A DNA stretch of 64,000 bases from Aquimarina algicola (lineage in GTDB: Bacteria > Bacteroidota > Bacteroidia > Flavobacteriales > Flavobacteriaceae): assembly GCF_006443095.1 (NCBI RefSeq), contig NZ_VFWZ01000002.1:930001-994000 (forward strand). The letters run 5' to 3'. The notes under the pieces are model-generated. The model was not told the DNA's origin. It ran no database searches and worked only from the letters and a program-made list of their open reading frames with translations. Made by a program: the position numbers and the translations under genes. This document shows, piece by piece, positions 28,467 through 36,108 of the stretch (positions within the stretch are counted from its first letter, which is position 1; every line of letters begins with the position of its first letter).

Positions 28467-29522
28467 ATGAATAAAATGCGAACACTATATTTGACCTTAT
28501 TGATGTTTGTTGTGACACATGCTATCTCAGCTCAAAATATCTTTCAAAAAGCGTTTAATACCAACTCTAGATCGACGAAAGAGAACATCAATATAAAACT
28601 ATCTGATGATCAAGGAAATTTAGGAAACTTGCCTGTTTCTGTCATAAAAGGTGAAGAGGAAGGTCCCGTTTTCACAATTATTGCGGGTGTTCATGGTTTT
28701 GAATATCCACCAATAATAGCAATACAAAAAATTATAAAGGAGATTGACATCTCACAACTTAAAGGGACTTTAATCATTATTCCTATAGCGAATAAAGCTT
28801 CATTTTTTAACAGAACACCTTTTATTAATCCTCAGGACCAAAAAAATTTAAATAATGCATTTCCTGGTAATAAGAATGGTAGCATTACGGAACAAATTGC
28901 GCATTTTATAACTACTAATATTATTCCTGTAAGCGATGTTTTTCTCGATGTTCATGGAGGAGATGCCTGCGAAGATTTAATTCCTTTTGTATGTTATTAT
29001 AATAATCAGAAAAAGCCGGATCAAACTGCTTTAGCCAAAAAACTTTCTGAAAACAGTGGATTTCAATACGTTGTATCGTACCCATATACGATTTCTGATA
29101 CAGAACCTGCAAAATATACATTCAAACAAGCTGTTCAAGACGGTAAAACAGCTCTAAGCATTGAATGTGGTAAGTTAGGCAATGTGCAGAAAAGCAATGT
29201 AGAGTTGATTAAGAAAGGAGTATATAATATGCTTTCTACTATGAATATGTATACTAAAGGAACAGGTCCTCACCCAAAACTAATTTATCGAAATAGTCAA
29301 GATTATATCAAGTCTAAAGTTCAAGGAATTTTTTATAGTGAATATAAAGCAGGTGATACTGTTAGTAAAGGCGATAGTATTGGCTATACTACAGATGAGT
29401 TTGGAAATGTACTTGAAGAATACACAGCTTCAAAAGATGGCATCGTTTTATATATGTTAGCAACACCACCTGTAGATGTTAATGATACGATTATGTGTAT
29501 CAGTTCTTTTGAGAAAAATTAA
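28467..29522 (+). CDS. Secreted AstE/aspartoacylase-family zinc hydrolase
   Basis: About 351 residues from the ATG at 28467; another ATG is three codons later. A signal peptide ends near AISAQN. The succinylglutamate desuccinylase/aspartoacylase fold of the M14-like family is marked by the zinc motif AGVHGFEYPP (H and E ligands), later LDVHGGD with the third ligand, and SIECGK with the likely catalytic Glu. A C-terminal barrel-like domain follows (SEYKAGDTVSKGDSIGYTTDEFG). It likely cleaves an amide or peptide bond of a small substrate outside the cytoplasm. Stands alone. Confidence 0.82.
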   Translation: MNKMRTLYLTLLMFVVTHAISAQNIFQKAFNTNSRSTKENINIKLSDDQGNLGNLPVSVIKGEEEGPVFTIIAGVHGFEYPPIIAIQKIIKEIDISQLKGTLIIIPIANKASFFNRTPFINPQDQKNLNNAFPGNKNGSITEQIAHFITTNIIPVSDVFLDVHGGDACEDLIPFVCYYNNQKKPDQTALAKKLSENSGFQYVVSYPYTISDTEPAKYTFKQAVQDGKTALSIECGKLGNVQKSNVELIKKGVYNMLSTMNMYTKGTGPHPKLIYRNSQDYIKSKVQGIFYSEYKAGDTVSKGDSIGYTTDEFGNVLEEYTASKDGIVLYMLATPPVDVNDTIMCISSFEKN

Positions 29523-29606
29523 AAAATTTGGCATACAGAATATTCAATACTTTCCAGAAGGGTCAACCGAGTCATCTCCCTTTCTTTGGGCATGAATTTT
29601 ATACAA

Positions 29607-29771
29607 TTATTTTCGTTTACTCAGCATTACAAAAACAACTGCAATCATTAAGAATCCAACACCGGTAATTACAGGTGGATTGATAATATTTTCTCTCTGT
29701 AGTCCTAAATATGTAATCATTATTGATAGAATACATAAGGTAATAGCGGCAAATATTAGAATAGATTTCAT
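29607..29771 (-). CDS. Small two-helix membrane protein
   Basis: 54 residues from the ATG at 29771 (MKSILIFAAITL); the frame is open for 35 more codons upstream but that part is not protein-like in context. Two hydrophobic helices (about 3-21 and 31-50) with a short polar loop and a basic end SKRK. No family recognised. It stands alone between plus-strand genes. Confidence 0.55.
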   Translation of the reverse strand: MKSILIFAAITLCILSIMITYLGLQRENIINPPVITGVGFLMIAVVFVMLSKRK

Positions 29772-30052
29772 CGTATAAGTTTTAAGTGTATTGTGTGAGT
29801 ATTTATATTCTCTAAAATATAAATCATTGGCGTAAAAGACAATATAACTTATAGCATTATCAGTCTTATATGTCACGTTACAAAACCAAAAACTTTCGTG
29901 ATTTTATTTTTGCCAACCAATCTTTTATCAGTAAAATGTTTTAGAATCATAAATGACCTTAGACTCTACATAGGTTTTATCCATTAGATTAAGTAAGTCT
30001 ATAATAAAATATAGCTTCCTTTTTAGGTTCATCAAATTTGTTATATTTAAAT

Positions 30053-30856
30053 ATGAAATACTATTCTATAAAGACTATTTTAATAGTTATACTCTCTTTT
30101 TTTATTTTCAACTCGAGCTCGGGACAAGAGTTAAAAAAAGAACATAAAGATGTTGTTTTAATATTTGTAAACTGTATTAAAAATCATAATCTCGAAAAAT
30201 TACAAAATTTAATCTCATATCCACTTAAGAGAGAATATCCATTGCCCGATATAAAAGATGAAACCGATTTTATCAACTGGTATAGCGAGGTTTTTGATGA
30301 TCACCTGATAAACGAAATTATAAAGTCAAACTTAGATAAGGATTGGTCTGCTGTTGGTTGGAGAGGAATAATGCTAAACAACGGAACGCTTTGGCTGGAT
30401 TATGAAGGAAAATTACTTGGTGTGAATTATCAATCTGATGCAGAACGCACCAAAATAAAAAAGTTGATTGAAATCGACAGAAGCTCAGTTCATCAAACCT
30501 TAAAAAAGTATAGACAACCAGTAATAATATTAGAAACAAAAAAATTTAGAGTTAGAATAGATGAATTAGAAAATGAGACATATAGATATGCTTCTTGGTC
30601 AATTAACTCAAAGATGAGCGAAAAGCCTGATTTAATAATCAAAAGCAGGAAATTGTTTTTTGAAGGTAGCGGAGGAAATCATAGGTATGAATTTAATAAT
30701 GGAAATTATAAATACGTATGCTCAATAAATATTATCGGCGCAATGGATACACCACCAGCAGACTTATTAATTTATGAAAATGAAAAAGAAATACTATCCC
30801 AACCTGCTCAAATTGTCAACTACTTCGAGTCAGACACAAAAAATATAGGTAAGTAA
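30053..30856 (+). CDS. Secreted protein of unknown function
   Basis: 267 residues from the ATG at 30053 (MKYYSIKTILIV), with a signal peptide ending near SSSGQE. The N-terminal half is helical (HKDVVLIFVNCIKNHNLEKLQNLISYP) and resembles proteins that score a nutrient or stress state, but I recognise no named family. The C-terminal half is beta-rich (RVRIDELENETYRYASW). Its neighbours are likewise secreted proteins of unknown role. Confidence 0.7.
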   Translation: MKYYSIKTILIVILSFFIFNSSSGQELKKEHKDVVLIFVNCIKNHNLEKLQNLISYPLKREYPLPDIKDETDFINWYSEVFDDHLINEIIKSNLDKDWSAVGWRGIMLNNGTLWLDYEGKLLGVNYQSDAERTKIKKLIEIDRSSVHQTLKKYRQPVIILETKKFRVRIDELENETYRYASWSINSKMSEKPDLIIKSRKLFFEGSGGNHRYEFNNGNYKYVCSINIIGAMDTPPADLLIYENEKEILSQPAQIVNYFESDTKNIGK

Positions 30857-30860
30857 ATAT

Positions 30861-30884
30861 CTTTGAAGTTTTAAAACAAGCCTC
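30861..30884. repeat. 23-base repeat, copy A
   Basis: TTTGAAGTTTTAAAACAAGC followed by CTC; copy B at 33384-33407 differs at two positions. Together they flank the 748-residue gene. A CTCGATAATCGAG palindrome follows copy A closely (about 30898-30910). Confidence 0.55.
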
Positions 30885-30932
30885 GAAGTACGTAAATCTC
30901 GATAATCGAGTAAAAAAATAAATGTATCACTT

Positions 30933-33179
30933 ATGCTTATCAAAAAACAACAACTTTCACTTATACTGTTTATCACTTCAATTGTAGCAATCACAGCACA
31001 AAACAAAACTATCTATTACGGAACACCTAATGCTGGCGGAGCTCAATTACATGTGAATGAAGACAATACATATGATATTATACTAGAAAAAGGCAGTCAT
31101 GACAAGATAAAAATTAAAGATGAAGAATACCTATTCTTGTATAATATTGGTCATGAGCATGAGGGATTTAAAATAACTGAAAACTCTACAAGAGCAAAGA
31201 CTGATAGTATTACAATCCATTTTATGCGCCGAAATATATCTTCAAGTATTAGTGATATTCAGGACGTTTATTTGGGTTACAAAACCAAATCAGATACTAA
31301 TTTTAAGTACGTAAATCTATGCTACGAGACACTCTTATTCAACACTAAAGATATTGTGCCTTTTGACTTTAACGGAACATTAAATATTACAATTCCAAGG
31401 GCAGAAGAGATACAATTAATCTTAAAGAAAGATCAATTTCACAGAGATCAGTTTAAACTATCCCCAAATACAAGTAATGTATATGTTGATTATCGATACA
31501 TATACAACAAAGGCAACATCGATAATAACTCAAAACTTGTCATAGCAGAAATTAATACCGAAGGGGGATTAAAAATTAACAAGAAAGTACTTTCTACAAA
31601 AAATTTACCTGCTAAACCTGTAAAAAGAATAGCTTCTGATTCGTTTCCTAATTGGAAAATACCTTTTTCGATAAAAAAAGAAGTCTACAAAAAATTTAAT
31701 AACCCAAAGTTTAAATATCAACCTGTTACTACAATTAGTCCATCTAGTAGAGAAGAAAAACACAAAGAATTCAACAACCTAAACGAAGCTATAGCTACAT
31801 TAAAAAGTGATGATTCTAAAGTATTATTAGTATTTAATTCTCTTTTAGGGAATAATGACATACATGATTTTCATTTCATTTTTGATCGAATTCACAGAAA
31901 TGCTAAACTTGACTACCTATCAGATTATCATCTTGATCGATATTTACTTTATTATTTAAAGCCTGACGATTTAAACGAATTAAAAAAATACAAGCAGGGA
32001 AGTATCAACGAAGTGCTTGCTTTTAATAGTGATCTAGATATTATATACGAAGAAAACATAAGTGCGAATATTTTCTATAGAAAATACAATTCTATGACCG
32101 AAGAATTATCTCATGATATCCTAGCAACCAACGCGTTGCATCGGTTTAAGAAAAAAATCGACAATAAAACAATAACTGCCAAAGATTTTCTGGAGCTAGG
32201 ACAATGGAGAGACCATAGTTTTATAGAAGAGGCTATAGAAAAAAGACCAAAAGACGAATCAGATATTCTTATCGAATCTACTATTGATGTTGTTGAACCT
32301 AGTAGAAAAAAAGATACCAGATTTAAAACTAAAATTAAATTCAACTGTCCCAAAATTAGTTATACGCAAATTAATAAAGAACTTAAAACATTAATTAAAA
32401 AACATAAGCAAGACCAATCTTTGGATCCGGATTTTGCAGAATTAGCTTTTGATTTTATATCGTATTATCCATTTTTTAAAACCATTTCAGGAGCAAAAGG
32501 AAGTTATGACTCTAGTCGAGAACATTATGAGTTTTGTTTATACCTGTCACGTTTCCCTATAGAGACATCAAAAATTCAAAATGAACATACTAAGAGTATA
32601 GAAGACCATTTTTTTGTAATCAAAGAAATATTAAAAAGGGAAGGAACCAAAAAAGAGTATCCTGAAATAGTAATCCCTACTTTTGAAAATTTAATCCAAC
32701 TTGACGAGTATAAATTTCATACCATTTTTATCTATTATTTTGATCTATTTAATCAAAGTAAATTGACTTATAATGATTTTAATACTCTCTTCAAAGAGAT
32801 AGCGCCTTTAACCGAAAATTATAATGAACAAATAAAATCTTTTTATGATGATTGTCATTGTCCATATATAGATGATTTAAAATATTATATAACAGCATTG
32901 AGTAATGCAATGGCCTGGAAAGTAGTAACGGAAAATAACAATGACAAAACACTTTTATTAAAAGCTTTAGAATGGTCCAAACTCACTGCAGAAGTATCTC
33001 CTGAAAGTCATTTTTATACAGATACATATGCACATCTAGAGTATTTTTTAGGAAATAAAGAACGTGCGATCGAATTAGAATCAAAAGCTATAGAGCTTGC
33101 AACAAGTAATAATCATAAAAACCTAGAAGAGTACAAAAAAACCTTAGAAAAAATTAAAACAGGCACACTCAAATACTAA
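30933..33179 (+). CDS. Large secreted protein of unknown function with TPR-like C-terminus
   Basis: 748 residues with a signal peptide ending near ITAQNK. The first 210 residues are beta-rich. A segment near 290-320 (SDDSKVLLVFNSLLGN) has the look of a thioredoxin-fold strand without a CxxC, a region I cannot place further. The C-terminal 80 residues (ALEWSKLTAEVSPESHFYTDTYAHLEYFLGNKERAIEL) form a TPR-like helical pair as in secreted thioredoxin/TPR proteins of Bacteroidota. Flanked by near-identical 23-base repeats. Confidence 0.7.
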   Translation: MLIKKQQLSLILFITSIVAITAQNKTIYYGTPNAGGAQLHVNEDNTYDIILEKGSHDKIKIKDEEYLFLYNIGHEHEGFKITENSTRAKTDSITIHFMRRNISSSISDIQDVYLGYKTKSDTNFKYVNLCYETLLFNTKDIVPFDFNGTLNITIPRAEEIQLILKKDQFHRDQFKLSPNTSNVYVDYRYIYNKGNIDNNSKLVIAEINTEGGLKINKKVLSTKNLPAKPVKRIASDSFPNWKIPFSIKKEVYKKFNNPKFKYQPVTTISPSSREEKHKEFNNLNEAIATLKSDDSKVLLVFNSLLGNNDIHDFHFIFDRIHRNAKLDYLSDYHLDRYLLYYLKPDDLNELKKYKQGSINEVLAFNSDLDIIYEENISANIFYRKYNSMTEELSHDILATNALHRFKKKIDNKTITAKDFLELGQWRDHSFIEEAIEKRPKDESDILIESTIDVVEPSRKKDTRFKTKIKFNCPKISYTQINKELKTLIKKHKQDQSLDPDFAELAFDFISYYPFFKTISGAKGSYDSSREHYEFCLYLSRFPIETSKIQNEHTKSIEDHFFVIKEILKREGTKKEYPEIVIPTFENLIQLDEYKFHTIFIYYFDLFNQSKLTYNDFNTLFKEIAPLTENYNEQIKSFYDDCHCPYIDDLKYYITALSNAMAWKVVTENNNDKTLLLKALEWSKLTAEVSPESHFYTDTYAHLEYFLGNKERAIELESKAIELATSNNHKNLEEYKKTLEKIKTGTLKY

Positions 33180-33342
33180 AGACACATTTTATGATGACCT
33201 GAATGGTTCAATTACATTTTTAAGCTTATATCAATACAATATATAACGAACAAATGAATCTCTATAACAAAGGTATTTATAAATTCTATCTCGTTGACAG
33301 ATATATCTTTACAAAAACACCTGTCTATATCATCTAATCAAC

Positions 33343-33367
33343 TACTTCGTAGTAAGCCTACGAAGTA
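33343..33367. repeat. Palindrome in the intergenic region
   Basis: TACTTCGTAG and CTACGAAGTA form a perfect 10-bp inverted repeat around TAAGC. It lies just upstream of repeat copy B. No T tract follows, so a terminator role is uncertain. Confidence 0.5.
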
Positions 33368-33383
33368 TAGATAAATGAATAAC

Positions 33384-33407
33384 TTTTGAAATTTTAAAGC
33401 AAGCCTC
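33384..33407. repeat. 23-base repeat, copy B
   Basis: TTTGAAATTTTAAAGCAAGC followed by CTC, two mismatches from copy A at 30861-30884, in the same orientation. Part of a 270-base stretch with no gene between 33180 and 33453. Confidence 0.55.
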
Positions 33408-33453
33408 AGCGTGTTTAATCAAGTAGAATCAATACTCAAAAAATAAAATACTC

Positions 33454-35682
33454 TTAAAACTTCAAAGTTGCTCCTACAAGAAAATTAATCCCTGCCTGTG
33501 GATAAAATCCTTTAAAATATTGAGTTCTAAAACCTGTAGGGCTTTGATTATCTTCTATATCTCCTAATGCAAATGAAAACCCATTAGATTCATATTCTAC
33601 ATCAAAGATATTATTGACCAGACCTGTAAGTACAATAGATTTGAATACAGGTATATTCTTAATTTCGTAAACAATGTTAAGGTCATTTACAAAGAAAGAA
33701 TCTAATACAAGTTCGTCATTGCCTAGATTACTAAGGTGTTGTTCTCCTACAAATTTAGACAGGAAACCGACTTGTAACCCTTTTACCGGTGGTTGATATA
33801 TCAGCATGTTTCCGGCTACAACCTCTGGCGAAAAAGAAATATCTGTCTCTCCCAAATTAGCAAGTACTCCATCTACAGGAGCTACAAAATCTTTGTTTTT
33901 GTTTGTACTCAAAGCTATATTAGGTTTGATCGATAGGCTTTCTAATAATTTTATTTCTGCATCTACCTCTAACCCCAATCGATAGCTTTCTCCACTTGTG
34001 GCTCGTATAGGATTACCGACATCATCCAGTGCTCCTGTTAGTACTAATTGATCTCTATACCACATATAATAAATATTGGTATTTACAATAGTATTATTTT
34101 TGGTAAATCGCCATCCTAATTCTATATCATCAAGTTGCTCTGGAGTAGTAATCCCATTTTCAAAATCATCTCTTCTAGGTTCTCTATTTGCTCTTGCATA
34201 TGATGCATATAGTTGATGATTGGTATTGATTTGAAATGTCGCTCCAAATTTTGGATTAAAAAAATTAAAGTCTTCATCAACATCCAATTGAACACGCGCA
34301 GAGGTTAATCCTGAAATCTCGTGAGTCACAAAACGTCCTTGCAGATCTAAAAACGCACTCCATTGATCATTAATTCTATAGGTTGTTTTACCAAAAACAG
34401 TAAATTCATTTTTGATTCCGTTACCAGAATAATAGCGGTCACCACTTTGAAACCCTATTGGGTTTTCTGACCAGATAATTTCTCCAAAATGATCCCCATC
34501 ATAATGGCTGTAAAAAGCCCCAAAGTCAATATCAAAATTATTGTCTTTGTAATTTGCAGAGGCATTGATCACATAAAAATCATTGTCTAACCACCGTCTT
34601 CGTATGTAATCCGTTTGAGTAACTTCCTGCCCATTAACAGTTACAGGATCTACCCCTAGAAATGAGAGTGTTGCCTGATCAGAGAACAAAACATTCTCAA
34701 AATACCATTCATCCACATATTGTTCAAAAAAACCACGACCATAGGTATAGTTAAGGCCAAGATTTGTTGACCAATTGTTATTGTATTTCTGATTCCAGTG
34801 TAATTGATAATGATCTTGTTTATAATCATCAACTTCATTCCCGTAGAATCCTTCTAGATTACCCTCAGCATCATATTGAAAACCAATAGGATTAAAACGT
34901 CTATTGGTATTCAACGTTTCTTCATCAATACCGTTCCAGGATTGGTACGTGATATTGTGCCCGCCAAAAGTAACAGCTTTGATCAACGTGTTATCATCTA
35001 AATAAGCTCCTTGTAAAAAATATGATTTTAAATCCGCAAAGGCACGATCTACATACCCATCTGATGAGATTGCAGATAAACGCCCTGCAATTTCTATATG
35101 GTCATTAAGCAACCCTGTACTGAATTTTACATTATGTCTTCTTGTACCAAAAGAACCAAAAGAATTAGAGATTTCTGCATTGGCTGTTTCTGATACCGCA
35201 TCGGTAAGCAGGTTTAAACTTGCTCCAAAAGCTCCAGAGCCATTTGTAGAAGTTCCCACTCCTCGTTGTAATTGTAAATCTTGTATCGAAGAAGCAAAAT
35301 CGGGAAGATTAACCCAAAACGTACCTTGACTTTCTGCATCATTAAAGGGAATTCCATTTAAGGTAACATTTACTCTAGAGGCATCACTACCTCTTACCCT
35401 AATATAAGTATACCCTATCCCTGTGCCTGCATCTGTTGTCGATACAACTCCTGGCAAATAATTTAGTAAAATAGGAATATCCTGTCCTAGATTACGGGTC
35501 GCTAACTCTTCTTTAGATAAATTAGAATGTGTAATTGGTGAATCTGCTTCTACCCTTACTGATTTAATCAAAACCTCATCAAGGACTTCTGCAGGATTAT
35601 TCAAAGAATCTTTTTGTTGTTCTTGGCTCCAATTTGTGAAGCTTGTCAAAAAAACAACTAAACATAGTATATTATTTTTCAT
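33454..35682 (-). CDS. TonB-dependent outer-membrane receptor, probably for thiamine
   Basis: 742 residues: signal peptide, a plug domain with PILLNYLPGVVSTTDAGTGIGYTYIRVRGSD and NVTLNGIPFNDAESQG, then a 22-strand type beta-barrel ending in an aromatic residue (VGATLKF). The presence of a TPP riboswitch in its leader is the best evidence for the substrate: Bacteroidota receptors under THI elements (called OMR1 in comparative studies) are proposed thiamine importers. No SusD partner is adjacent, fitting a vitamin rather than glycan receptor. Confidence 0.9.
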   Translation of the reverse strand: MKNNILCLVVFLTSFTNWSQEQQKDSLNNPAEVLDEVLIKSVRVEADSPITHSNLSKEELATRNLGQDIPILLNYLPGVVSTTDAGTGIGYTYIRVRGSDASRVNVTLNGIPFNDAESQGTFWVNLPDFASSIQDLQLQRGVGTSTNGSGAFGASLNLLTDAVSETANAEISNSFGSFGTRRHNVKFSTGLLNDHIEIAGRLSAISSDGYVDRAFADLKSYFLQGAYLDDNTLIKAVTFGGHNITYQSWNGIDEETLNTNRRFNPIGFQYDAEGNLEGFYGNEVDDYKQDHYQLHWNQKYNNNWSTNLGLNYTYGRGFFEQYVDEWYFENVLFSDQATLSFLGVDPVTVNGQEVTQTDYIRRRWLDNDFYVINASANYKDNNFDIDFGAFYSHYDGDHFGEIIWSENPIGFQSGDRYYSGNGIKNEFTVFGKTTYRINDQWSAFLDLQGRFVTHEISGLTSARVQLDVDEDFNFFNPKFGATFQINTNHQLYASYARANREPRRDDFENGITTPEQLDDIELGWRFTKNNTIVNTNIYYMWYRDQLVLTGALDDVGNPIRATSGESYRLGLEVDAEIKLLESLSIKPNIALSTNKNKDFVAPVDGVLANLGETDISFSPEVVAGNMLIYQPPVKGLQVGFLSKFVGEQHLSNLGNDELVLDSFFVNDLNIVYEIKNIPVFKSIVLTGLVNNIFDVEYESNGFSFALGDIEDNQSPTGFRTQYFKGFYPQAGINFLVGATLKF

Positions 35683-35844
35683 TCGTAGATGGTGTTACGA
35701 ATAAAAGGGGTAATTATTCTAAAGTTAAATTAAATATTTGATGGTTTATCAACAACTTTCACATACCATTTTTATCATATCAGCTGCATAGTAAAACATC
35801 TGGCTCCTCGCTTAAAAATGCCTACAAAACATTTTTATTAATGC

Positions 35845-36000
35845 TCGGCCCTCCCTTGGCAGCATTACCTGCCCAGGTTCATTGGGTATGATCTCAGCCT
35901 TTTTAAGTTTTGGAATTAAGATTTTGGAAGTAGAAGAATAATGTTTTTAAACCTCATCCCAAACTCTCATATCTTACACCTAATCCAAGCACCCCTTTTG
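35845..36000 (-). promoter_or_regulatory. TPP riboswitch with an extended P3 arm, controlling the TonB receptor
   Basis: Minus strand, in order: GGGGTGC (at 35999 downwards), a variable insert of about 85 bases in the P3 position, GCTGAGATCATACCC, GAACCTGGGCAGGTAATGC and CAAGGGAGGG. All conserved THI-element blocks are there. The insert makes it roughly twice as long as the riboswitch at 28.1 kb. A -7 box (36011-36018) lies immediately upstream. About 160 bases separate it from the receptor ATG; no clear terminator is seen there. Confidence 0.92.
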
Positions 36001-36010
36001 AGATTTTTTG

Positions 36011-36018
36011 CAAAAATA
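36011..36018 (-). promoter_or_regulatory. -7 promoter box for the TonB receptor transcript
   Basis: TATTTTTG on the minus strand fits TAnnTTTG and would start the RNA near 36004, directly before the riboswitch. Confidence 0.45.
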
Positions 36019-36108
36019 ATACGTTTAGTTGATTTATTGTAACTTTATTAAATATAAAAACAATCCGTTTTAGCTTTTTAAGTTATATAGTAAGAAGTTG
36101 ATGTTGAT

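Noticed and set aside
29772..29876. N-terminal extension of the small membrane protein
   Set aside because: The 35 extra residues are not hydrophobic or signal-like and the ATG at 29771 gives a tidy two-helix protein.
35800..35845. Terminator after the second TPP riboswitch
   Set aside because: Only a weak A/T-rich pairing (AAAAATG with CATTTTT) without a following T tract is visible; not enough to call an expression platform.
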